From NCBI GenBank assembly GCA_047604965.1, contig JASGGQ010000141.1, positions 1 to 6,578 of the forward strand: a stretch of DNA of 6,578 bases, in the 5' to 3' direction. Numbering within the stretch: the stretch's first letter is position 1; every line of letters begins with the position of its first letter. Of the stretch, positions 1 through 6,466 are shown piece by piece. The notes below the pieces were generated by a model. It had not been told where the DNA came from. It was given only the letters and a program-made list of their open reading frames with translations, and made no database searches. The stretch comes from JAGIBJ01 sp047604965. Its GTDB lineage: Bacteria > Actinomycetota > Thermoleophilia > Solirubrobacterales > Solirubrobacteraceae. A program made the position numbers and the translations under genes.

Positions 1-1151
<1,151 letters not shown>

Positions 1152-1201
1152 CTGCCCGGTCGCTGAGTGTGGCGGGCATCCCGCCGCCATCGTCTCGTGC
1201 T

Positions 1202-1226
1202 GACGGGCCCGCCTGGCGGGCCCGTC
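1202..1226 (+). terminator. Strong intrinsic-type hairpin after ftsH
   Basis: Two perfect 11-bp arms, GACGGGCCCGC (1202-1212) and GCGGGCCCGTC (1216-1226), are separated by a 3-nt loop (CTG). The hairpin begins 51 nt after the ftsH stop. No run of T follows (GTCGTTCC…), a form often seen in GC-rich actinobacteria. It lies upstream of the chosen folP start. It therefore also argues against a folP start at the GTG at 1169, which would place the stem inside the coding region. The rest of 1152-1288 shows no gene. Confidence 0.75.
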
Positions 1227-1276
1227 GTCGTTCCGGGGGCGCGCGTGCCGAGCAGCCCGGGGCGCCAGGCTCCTGC

Positions 1277-1288
1277 GAAGATCGGAGC
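1277..1288 (+). promoter_or_regulatory. Possible weak -10 element for leaderless folP
   Basis: GAAGAT (1277-1282) lies 6 nt before the GTG at 1289 and matches TATAAT at positions 2, 5 and 6. The 6-nt gap equals that seen before the coaX GTG. There is a GGAG at 1284-1287, but it is only 1 nt from the GTG, too close to act as a ribosome binding site for that start. The match is weak and is supported mainly by similarity of spacing to the other starts in the window. Confidence 0.3.
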
Positions 1289-2095
1289 GTGAGCGACTTC
1301 GCGTTGATGGGCATCTTGAACGTGACGCCCGACTCATTTAGCGATGGCGGGCGCTGGCTCGATCTGGCCGCAGCGGTCGCCCATGCTGAAGCGATGGTGG
1401 CGGCTGGGGCATCGATGATCGATGTTGGCGGCGAATCGACTCGTCCCGGCGCGCTGCCGGTCAGCGAGGCAGAGGAGCTGCGTCGGGTGGTGCCGGTCGT
1501 CCGCGAATTGGCGGCCCGGTTGCCGGGGACGACGATCTCGATCGACACGGCCAAGGCGGCGGTCGCGGCGGCGGCGATCGAGGTGGGCGCGACCTACGTC
1601 AACGATGTCACCGCGTTTACCGGCGATCCCGACATGCTGGCTGTCGTTGCCGCACATCCGCAGGTGCGCTGTTGCCTGATGCACATGCGGGGGCAGCCGC
1701 GCACGATGCAGCACGACCCGCACTACGACGACGTGCTCGCAGAGGTCGATCAGTATTTGCGGCGGCGGCTGGAGCTGGCGGTCGCGCATGGCGTCTCGGC
1801 AGACCGGGTCGACCTCGATCCGGGGATCGGCTTCGGCAAGCGTGTCGAGCACAACCTGCGGTTGCTGTGCCAGCTCGATCGTCTGCTTGCGATCGGCTGC
1901 CCGTTGGTCCTCGGCACGTCGCGCAAATCGTCACTCGCGCGCATCACCGGTCGCGACGATCCAGGGCAACTGGTTGCCGCAAGTGTCGCGACCTCCGTGC
2001 TCGGCTACCAGCAGGGTGTCCGCATCTTTCGCGTGCATGACGTCGCAGAACATCGCGACGCGCTGCTCGTGACGGCAGCGATCCTGCGGGCATAG
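1289..2095 (+). CDS. folP: Dihydropteroate synthase
   Basis: FolP condenses 6-hydroxymethyl-7,8-dihydropterin diphosphate with p-aminobenzoate to give 7,8-dihydropteroate. It is a cytosolic folate enzyme and the sulfonamide target. The 268-residue product from GTG 1289 carries the family motifs in order: GILNVTPDSFSDGG (8-21, with the metal-binding Asn), DVGGESTRPG (45-54), SIDT (84-87), NDVT (105-108), LMHMRGQPRTMQ (130-141), DPGIGFGK (177-184), GTSRKS (209-214) and RVHDV (248-252). The length is normal for a TIM-barrel DHPS. The frame is open back to a GTG at 1169, but that extension would span the ftsH terminator hairpin and has no family similarity. An ATG at 1307, six codons downstream, is the other possible start. 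folB follows after 74 nt. Nothing in the active-site motifs looks damaged. Confidence 0.95.
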   Translation: MSDFALMGILNVTPDSFSDGGRWLDLAAAVAHAEAMVAAGASMIDVGGESTRPGALPVSEAEELRRVVPVVRELAARLPGTTISIDTAKAAVAAAAIEVGATYVNDVTAFTGDPDMLAVVAAHPQVRCCLMHMRGQPRTMQHDPHYDDVLAEVDQYLRRRLELAVAHGVSADRVDLDPGIGFGKRVEHNLRLLCQLDRLLAIGCPLVLGTSRKSSLARITGRDDPGQLVAASVATSVLGYQQGVRIFRVHDVAEHRDALLVTAAILRA

Positions 2096-2097
2096 CT

Positions 2098-2121
2098 GGC
2101 CGCGCCCGCACGATCGCGGCC
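2098..2121 (+). terminator. Possible hairpin terminator after folP
   Basis: Perfect 7-bp arms GGCCGCG (2098-2104) and CGCGGCC (2115-2121) flank a 10-nt loop and start 3 nt after the folP stop. There is no T run, and GC-rich DNA forms such stems by chance. The position fits, because a separate -10-like element for folB lies just downstream. The remainder up to 2156 shows nothing else. Confidence 0.35.
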
Positions 2122-2156
2122 CGGCGGTCGCGCGGAGTGGCGGCGCTTGCTCCCGG

Positions 2157-2169
2157 TAACGTGCATGGC
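2157..2169 (+). promoter_or_regulatory. -10 element for leaderless folB transcript
   Basis: TAACGT (2157-2162) matches the actinobacterial TANNNT -10 pattern and is followed by exactly 7 nt and then the ATG at 2170. Transcription would therefore start at or next to the A of the start codon. No Shine-Dalgarno sequence is present and no convincing -35 box can be seen. An out-of-frame ATG lies at 2165. The same TANNNT-N7-ATG arrangement precedes the GST-like gene on the other strand. Confidence 0.6.
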
Positions 2170-2625
2170 ATGGCCGACGAAGACGACGAACTCGAGGACG
2201 ACGAGCTCGACGAGTACGACGAAGATGGCGGTGCGACGACCGTCACGATCGAAGTCTCAGGACTTTCGATCTACACGCACCACGGCGTCACGGCGGCCGA
2301 GCGCGAGATTGGCCAGCGCTTGATCCTCGACATCCGTATGGAAATCGGCGATACCGATGCGACCGTCACCGACCGTGTCGAAGATACCGTCGACTACGGC
2401 TCGATCTGCGAATTCGCTGCGCTCGTCGCCCAGCAACGCAACTATAAGACGCTCGAACGGCTCACCTCCGAGATCGCCGACCGCATCCTGATTCGGTTCC
2501 CCGTCGAGGCGATCAGCGTGAAAGCCGCCAAACCCGAACCGCCGATCGCACTCGCGGTCGAAGAGGTGTCGGTTGAGGTGTGGCGTGAGCGTACGGCGCG
2601 CCACGACGAAACCGACGAGGAGTAG
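2170..2625 (+). CDS. folB: Dihydroneopterin aldolase with acidic N-terminal extension
   Basis: FolB cleaves 7,8-dihydroneopterin to 6-hydroxymethyl-7,8-dihydropterin and glycolaldehyde, the step before FolK. From ATG 2170 the product has 151 residues. The family core begins near residue 24. It contains GLSIYTHHGV (31-40) followed by the catalytic-region Glu E44 in AAEREIGQR, DTVDYG (72-77, with the conserved Tyr Y75), TLERLTSEIADRIL (94-107, substrate-binding Glu) and KPEPPI (121-126, with the lysine of the active site). The family is usually about 120 residues. The extra length is mostly an acidic leader in which 14 of the first 20 residues are Asp or Glu, plus a short acidic tail. ATG 2170 is preferred over GTG 2137 because of the -10-like TAACGT 7 nt upstream. 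The TAG stop is in the same frame as the following gene. Confidence 0.93.
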   Translation: MADEDDELEDDELDEYDEDGGATTVTIEVSGLSIYTHHGVTAAEREIGQRLILDIRMEIGDTDATVTDRVEDTVDYGSICEFAALVAQQRNYKTLERLTSEIADRILIRFPVEAISVKAAKPEPPIALAVEEVSVEVWRERTARHDETDEE

Positions 2626-2697
2626 GTCACGCCGCCGCAACCCTCCGATACGCCGGCACCTGCGGACCGAGGTGTCGACGCTGCCAACGACTTCGCG

Positions 2698-3531
2698 GTG
2701 GCGACGGCGATCACGCCACTCGGCGCGGCCCGCTACGCCTGCAACCTTGATCCGCGCTGGTCGGCGCTCGCCGGGATCAACGGCGGCATCCTGGCGGCGA
2801 TCCTCGTCCGTGCCGCCGCAGCGCAGGCCGGCACCGATCGCCCGCTGCGCACGCTGCATGTGCAGTTCATGCGCCCGCCCAAAGCCGGCCGCGCCGAAGT
2901 GGCCGTGGAGACGCTGCGGACCGGCGGTCGCGCGACGAACCAGCGGTTGGTGCTCACCCAAGACGGCCGCGTGATCCTCGAAGCGCTCGCCACCTGCATG
3001 GCCGGCGGCCTGCGCGAACTGGCGCGCTGGACGCCCGACCCGCCCTCGGTGGCGCCGATCGACGCCGACGTGGCGCCGATCAACGACCCGCGGATGCCAG
3101 AGATCGCCGACCGCCTGATCTACGCCCCGCGGATCGGCCCGCACCCGATTTCCGGCACCCCACTGGCGCCCGGCGAGCCGGCCCGCACCGGCGGGTGGCT
3201 CCAGCTCCACGGCGCGCAGCCGATCGATACAGCTGCGCTAGCGTTTTTCGTCGATGCCTGGTGGCCCGCTGCGCTTGGACCGATCGACACCATGGCGTTC
3301 AACCCGACGATCGACCTCACCCTGCACATTCGCACGGCGCTGCCGGCCGGCGGCCTCCAGCCACAGCCACTGTTGCTTGACGTGCAAACCGAAGCATCGC
3401 TCGAAGGTCTCGTCGAAGAGGATACGCGCCTCTTTACCGCCGACGGCACGCTGCTTGCGCAGTCACGGCAACTCGCCATCACCCTGACACCCGACGACCG
3501 CCCGCCGGTCACCAAAGCCCACGACCTGTAG
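2698..3531 (+). CDS. TesB-like (double hot-dog) acyl-CoA thioesterase family protein
   Basis: The 277-residue product resembles the thioesterase-like superfamily (TesB / 4HBT_3 type), which hydrolyses acyl-CoA thioesters in the cytosol. The N-terminal hot-dog holds LAGINGGILAAILVRAA (24-40), with the conserved helix, and TLHVQFMRPP (52-61). The C-terminal hot-dog holds FFVDAWWPAALG (183-194), TIDLTLHIR (204-212) and the typical ending GLVEEDTRLFTADGTLLAQSRQLAI (237-261). Substrate cannot be read from the sequence. GTG 2698 is the first usable start after the folB stop, but it seems late: the 24 codons between TAG (2623-2625) and 2698 are open in this frame. Their last residues (NDF-A before VATAITPLG) look like the usual beginning of this family. 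There is no obvious promoter or ribosome binding site. folK starts 10 nt downstream, so the two are probably co-transcribed. Any link to folate is unproven. Confidence 0.82.
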   Translation: MATAITPLGAARYACNLDPRWSALAGINGGILAAILVRAAAAQAGTDRPLRTLHVQFMRPPKAGRAEVAVETLRTGGRATNQRLVLTQDGRVILEALATCMAGGLRELARWTPDPPSVAPIDADVAPINDPRMPEIADRLIYAPRIGPHPISGTPLAPGEPARTGGWLQLHGAQPIDTAALAFFVDAWWPAALGPIDTMAFNPTIDLTLHIRTALPAGGLQPQPLLLDVQTEASLEGLVEEDTRLFTADGTLLAQSRQLAITLTPDDRPPVTKAHDL

Positions 3532-3541
3532 CGAACCTGCG

Positions 3542-4120
3542 ATGGCAGCCACCGATCACAGCCCCGCCCCCGACCAGCCGTTTGTCGCGAGCGTCGAACG
3601 CGGCTTCTTGGGGCTTGGGTCGAACGTCGGCGACCGGCGGGCGCAACTCCAGTGGGCCGTCGACCGGCTGCCGTCGCATGGGGTGCGCGTCGTCCGTAGC
3701 TCGTCGACCTACGACACCGATCCGGTCGGCGAGGTGCTCGACCAGCCGGCCTTTCTCAACGTCTGCGTCGAGATCGAAACGGCGCGCGGTCCCTTTGGCT
3801 TGCTCGACGCCTGCAAAGCGATCGAGCAGGAGCGCGGCCGGGTGCTCGCTGGCGAGCCGGGGTATGTGAAGGACGGTCCGCGCGCGATCGACCTCGACGT
3901 GCTGCTGCTCGGCGATCACGCTTTCGCCCACGAACGCCTCACGCTCCCGCATGAACAGGCGACCACCCGCCGATTTGTGCTGATTCCGCTGCTCGAACTC
4001 GACTTCGAGCTGTGTACCCCCGGCGGGGTGCGGCTTGCCGACGCGCTCGCGCAACTGCCGCTCGACGAGGGTGTCCGCCGTGAGGGTCCGCCGCTGGATG
4101 TCGGCGGCTCGGCCCGCTGA
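3542..4120 (+). CDS. folK: 2-amino-4-hydroxy-6-hydroxymethyldihydropteridine diphosphokinase (HPPK)
   Basis: FolK transfers diphosphate from ATP to 6-hydroxymethyl-7,8-dihydropterin, making the substrate of FolP. The 192-residue product has FLGLGSNVGDR (22-32), SSTYDTDPVG (54-63), QPAFLNVCVEIET (68-80), DGPRAIDLDVLLLG (111-124, with the two metal-binding Asp D117 and D119), LTLPHE (133-138) and RRFVLIPLLEL (143-153). About 20 residues precede the core at the N-terminus, slightly more than usual. An internal start closer to the core is possible but none is better supported. It begins 10 nt after the thioesterase stop, with no Shine-Dalgarno. TAGCGA, overlapping that stop and 7 nt before the ATG, is a poor -10 candidate. 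It converges with the GST-like gene across a 14-nt gap. Confidence 0.94.
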   Translation: MAATDHSPAPDQPFVASVERGFLGLGSNVGDRRAQLQWAVDRLPSHGVRVVRSSSTYDTDPVGEVLDQPAFLNVCVEIETARGPFGLLDACKAIEQERGRVLAGEPGYVKDGPRAIDLDVLLLGDHAFAHERLTLPHEQATTRRFVLIPLLELDFELCTPGGVRLADALAQLPLDEGVRREGPPLDVGGSAR

Positions 4121-4134
4121 CGCCGCCGCCGGGA

Positions 4135-4875
4135 TTACGCTGATGCGAGCTGCACCAGCTCGGCGTCGAGTGCTCCTTTGGGTACGCTGCCGGGCGCCGG
4201 CGGCAGCCACCGGGCGATTTCGCGGGCGAGCGGGTCGGCGTCGATCGTGGGCCGGAGATCTTCGACGGCACGGAGCACTTGCAGCGAGGAGCCGATTTGC
4301 AGGTCGGCAGCGGTCGGGGTCTCGGTGCCGAATGCGCCGTCGGCGTGGAATGCCTTGAGTTGCGCGAGCATCGTCGGCAGTTGCGCAGCGTCGGCTCGCA
4401 GCGCATCGGCGGTGATGGCGTTCATGCGAGCCTCGCCTTTGACGATCAGCGGTGCGACGAGTCGAACGACCGGTGCCGGGGCGCTCGGCAACCTGCTGCC
4501 GGCCTGAAATGATGCAAGAGCGCCGGGTGACGCTTTCACCGCACCCCAGAGCAGGCGCCGCGCCGCCGCTTGTAGCACTTCGTCGCCCCATCGGTCGGCG
4601 GCTTCGACGGCCGCGATCCGGTCGCGCGGGTAGAGCGGTGGGGCCGGTTGTAGGGCGTCGAGGCGCTGCATGATGCGCCGCGAGCCGGGGACCAGTTCGC
4701 CGCTGGCAAGCCGCAGCAACGGGACGCGCGTCGTCCCGAAGCGCAGTTTGAGGATCAGTGGATGCAGCGGCGGCAAGTACTCCGCGAGCCGCACGTCGAT
4801 GCCCTTGAGTTCGAAGCCGCGCAGCACTGCCGCGCAGGGGTGGGATCCGTGGACCACGTGCAGCGTGTGACGCAT
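4135..4875 (-). CDS. Glutathione S-transferase-fold protein
   Basis: The 246-residue product has an N-terminal thioredoxin-like half (about 1-80) and an all-helical half (about 85-225), the layout of GSTs. Visible marks are HVVHGSHPCAAV (6-17), with a Cys at position 14 where a catalytic Ser/Cys is expected, VP at 51-52 (the cis-Pro loop), GSRRIM (64-69, equivalent to the Glu/Asp-Ser-xx-Ile thiol-binding motif, here with Gly instead of the acid), and PTAADLQIG (187-195), with the Asp that caps the helix in the C-terminal domain. The thiol cofactor and substrate are unknown. Many actinobacteria use mycothiol rather than glutathione, so the name describes the fold. ATG 4875 is chosen over a farther upstream start because the GST domain begins there and a TACGGT -10 element lies 7 nt upstream. 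The gene stands alone on this strand and is probably regulated by the adjacent inverted repeat. Confidence 0.82.
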   Translation of the reverse strand: MRHTLHVVHGSHPCAAVLRGFELKGIDVRLAEYLPPLHPLILKLRFGTTRVPLLRLASGELVPGSRRIMQRLDALQPAPPLYPRDRIAAVEAADRWGDEVLQAAARRLLWGAVKASPGALASFQAGSRLPSAPAPVVRLVAPLIVKGEARMNAITADALRADAAQLPTMLAQLKAFHADGAFGTETPTAADLQIGSSLQVLRAVEDLRPTIDADPLAREIARWLPPAPGSVPKGALDAELVQLASA

Positions 4876-4913
4876 CACCGGCACCGTAGCACGAGCAACT
4901 GACCGCCAGTCAG
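4876..4913 (-). promoter_or_regulatory. Promoter of the GST-like gene (leaderless)
   Basis: On the minus strand TACGGT (4888-4883) fits TANNNT and ends 7 nt before the ATG at 4875, so the transcript would start at the start codon. CTGACT (4913-4908) matches TTGACA at four positions with a long 19-bp spacer and could act as a -35. No Shine-Dalgarno sequence is visible. The -35 candidate lies inside the inverted repeat 4896-4916. Confidence 0.6.
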
Positions 4914-4916
4914 TTG
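4896..4916. promoter_or_regulatory. 8-bp inverted repeat, likely repressor operator
   Basis: CAACTGAC (4896-4903) and GTCAGTTG (4909-4916) are perfect inverted repeats around a 5-nt centre, CGCCA. The site covers the expected -35 region of the GST-like gene and lies in the divergent gap before the PAP2 gene. The dyad size, and an ACTGAC/GTCAGT core less GC-rich than its surroundings, resemble operators of TetR-family repressors. That assignment is inference. No regulator gene is present in the window. Confidence 0.55.
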
Positions 4917-4960
4917 TGCCGACGGTCGCATCGCAGGCGCCGGTTCGACAGGATGTGGGG

Positions 4961-5635
4961 GTGGCGGCAGATCGGAGCAGCGGACGCGGAACACGTGACT
5001 CCCCGCGGGCGCTCTGCACAGATCAGGTGCCGACGCTCGCTTCGGCGGTGCGAGTCGGCGTGGTCTGTGGTGCGCTGGTGCTCGGACTGCGTTTGTGGCT
5101 GAAGTGGGGCGGCCCGTTCCCTGGCGATGGGTGGTTCGCGCGGCTCCAAGGTCAAACGTGGCGCCAGCCGGCGGCGGTGCAGGACTTCAACCTGTTCTTT
5201 CAGGTCATCGGCACGCCGGCGGTGGCGACCGCGACCGTCGTCGCGATCCTGCCGTTCGTGGCGCGGGCCGCCGGGCTCCGAGGGGTGATGTTTGTGCTGG
5301 TGGCCTGTGCCGGCGTCGCGGTCAATGCGGGGCTCAAGGAGCTGTCCGGGCCGACCCCGCTGATGACACAACTCAACGCCACCGGCCTGAATTACCCGAG
5401 CGGCCACACCGTCTACGCCGTCGTGCTGTGTGGTGCGCTTGCCGTGCTGGCTCGCCGCTCAGGTCGCCGCGACGTCGCCTGGCCGCTGCTGGCGCTGATC
5501 CCGCTGATGGGGTTCTTTCGGGTCACTGCCGCGACGCACTTCGTCAGCGATGTGGTGGCCGCGTTCCTGGTCGGTGGCGCGTGGCTCAACCTGGCTGCGG
5601 CCCTTACGCTCGAACCGGCTCGCCGGGGGCGTTGA
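4961..5635 (+). CDS. PAP2-superfamily membrane phosphatase
   Basis: This is an integral membrane protein of the type 2 phosphatidic acid phosphatase superfamily, whose members dephosphorylate lipid phosphates or undecaprenyl diphosphate at the membrane. From GTG 4961 it has 224 residues with about five or six hydrophobic segments, near 30-47, 85-102, 106-125, 150-164, 173-187 and 198-217. Motif 2 is PSGH (146-149). Motif 3 is R187-x5-H193-x3-D197 within FFRVTAATHFVSD. The first motif, normally Lys-x6-Arg-Pro, reads KELSGPTP (126-133) and lacks the Arg-Pro pair, so activity or phosphate binding may differ. The start is uncertain: GTG 4916 overlaps the operator, 4955 is possible, and 5027 lies closer to the first membrane segment. 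4961 is favoured by CAGGAT 6 nt upstream. Substrate is unknown. coaX follows after 44 nt. Confidence 0.8.
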   Translation: MAADRSSGRGTRDSPRALCTDQVPTLASAVRVGVVCGALVLGLRLWLKWGGPFPGDGWFARLQGQTWRQPAAVQDFNLFFQVIGTPAVATATVVAILPFVARAAGLRGVMFVLVACAGVAVNAGLKELSGPTPLMTQLNATGLNYPSGHTVYAVVLCGALAVLARRSGRRDVAWPLLALIPLMGFFRVTAATHFVSDVVAAFLVGGAWLNLAAALTLEPARRGR

Positions 5636-5667
5636 CCCGGTCGCCGAACGCGGCGGCGCCGGTCCGC

Positions 5668-5679
5668 CATACTGGCCGA
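5668..5679 (+). promoter_or_regulatory. -10 element for leaderless coaX transcript
   Basis: CATACT (5668-5673) matches TATAAT at four positions and lies 6 nt before the GTG at 5680, so transcription would begin at the start codon. There is no Shine-Dalgarno sequence in the 44-nt gap after the PAP2 gene and no clear -35 at a normal distance. This position supports GTG 5680 as the true start, even though the frame is open far upstream. Confidence 0.5.
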
Positions 5680-6450
5680 GTGCTTCTCGTCGTCGATGTC
5701 GGCAACACCCAGACGCATTTCGGTACGTATCGCGGCGATCAGCTCGTCGAGCACTGGCGGATGTCGACGGTGCGCCAGTCGACCGCCGATCAGCTCGGTG
5801 CGTCGTTGCGGTCGCTGTTGCGGCTGCGCGGCGTCGAACTCGCCCAGCTTGAAGGATCGATCGTCTCCTCGACCGTTCCTGAGCTTGCGCCGGAATGGGC
5901 GCAGGTCGGTGAGCGGTACCTCGGTCATGAGACGGTGGTCGTCGGGCCGGGCGTGAAGACCGGCATGCCGATCCGGCTCGACAACCCGCGTGAGCTTGGC
6001 GCCGACCGGCTGGTGAACGCGGTCGCGGCGTACGAACGGGTGCGTGGCGCGTGTGTCGTGGTCGACTTCGGCACGGCGATCACCTACGACGTCGTCAGCG
6101 AGTCCGGCGAGCATCTCGGTGGCTTGATTCAGCCGGGCGTCGAGATTTCGCTTGAGGCACTCTCCGACCGGGGCGCGAAACTCCCCAAGATCGACCTGTT
6201 GCCGCCGCGTCAGGTGGTCGGAAAGTCGACCGTTGAGGCAATTCGCGCCGGGGTGCTCTATGGCTTCAGCAGTGCGGTCGACGGGATCATCGACCGGTTG
6301 CGCGAGGAGCTACGTCACCCATTTGCAGTACTCGCGACCGGCGGGCTCGCGCAGACGATCGCGCCGTTCTGCGAAACGATCGATACTGTCGACCCCGATC
6401 TGACGCTCAAAGGGCTGCGGTTGATCTGGGAACGCCAGCAGGACCGCTGA
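5680..6450 (+). CDS. coaX: Type III pantothenate kinase
   Basis: CoaX phosphorylates pantothenate with ATP, the first step of coenzyme A synthesis. It is the form not inhibited by CoA and it needs a monovalent cation. The 256-residue product is of normal length and starts directly with LLVVDVGNTQT (2-12, phosphate-binding motif with D6). It continues with PRELGADRLVNAVAAY (103-118, D109 being the likely catalytic base), VVDFGTAITYDVV (127-139, second phosphate motif), GGLIQPGVEISLEAL (147-161), VGKSTVEAIRAGVLYGF (180-196) and ATGGLA (219-224, adenosine motif). The frame is open upstream through the PAP2 gene, but that part is only the shifted reading of PAP2. GTG 5680 begins exactly at the family's N-terminus. 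The PHP gene follows after 16 nt and may be co-transcribed. Confidence 0.95.
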   Translation: MLLVVDVGNTQTHFGTYRGDQLVEHWRMSTVRQSTADQLGASLRSLLRLRGVELAQLEGSIVSSTVPELAPEWAQVGERYLGHETVVVGPGVKTGMPIRLDNPRELGADRLVNAVAAYERVRGACVVVDFGTAITYDVVSESGEHLGGLIQPGVEISLEALSDRGAKLPKIDLLPPRQVVGKSTVEAIRAGVLYGFSSAVDGIIDRLREELRHPFAVLATGGLAQTIAPFCETIDTVDPDLTLKGLRLIWERQQDR

Positions 6451-6466
6451 AGGCTGGTCGCCGAGC

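Noticed and set aside
1169..1288. folP starting at GTG 1169
   Set aside because: The extra 40 residues have no DHPS similarity and would contain the terminator hairpin 1202-1226.
1944..2246. Minus-strand frame with a polyserine run
   Set aside because: The serines are the reverse reading of the Asp/Glu codons in the acidic FolB leader. No independent evidence supports a gene.
2257..3210. Minus-strand open frame of 317 codons opposite folB and the thioesterase
   Set aside because: It is the complement of two recognised genes, of low complexity and rich in Arg/Gly, and shows no motif.
4102..4128. CGGCGGC/GCCGCCG inverted repeat with a 13-nt loop at the folK end as a two-way terminator
   Set aside because: It has only 7 bp of low-complexity GC triplets, a long loop and no T tract, and it lies mostly inside folK. 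Chance is a sufficient explanation.
3509..4591. Long minus-strand open frame of 360 codons, antisense to folK and overlapping the end of the GST-like gene in another frame
   Set aside because: Its product is Arg/Ala-rich without any recognisable domain, and folK on the other strand is unmistakable. Such antisense frames are normal in GC-rich DNA.
5652..5668. GGCGG/CCGCC stem before coaX as a terminator of the PAP2 gene
   Set aside because: It has a 5-bp stem only, runs into the -10 element, and is expected by chance at this GC content.
5095..5679. Upstream extension of coaX to a 451-residue protein
   Set aside because: The extra 195 residues are a shifted reading of the PAP2 gene, and the CoaX family starts exactly at GTG 5680.
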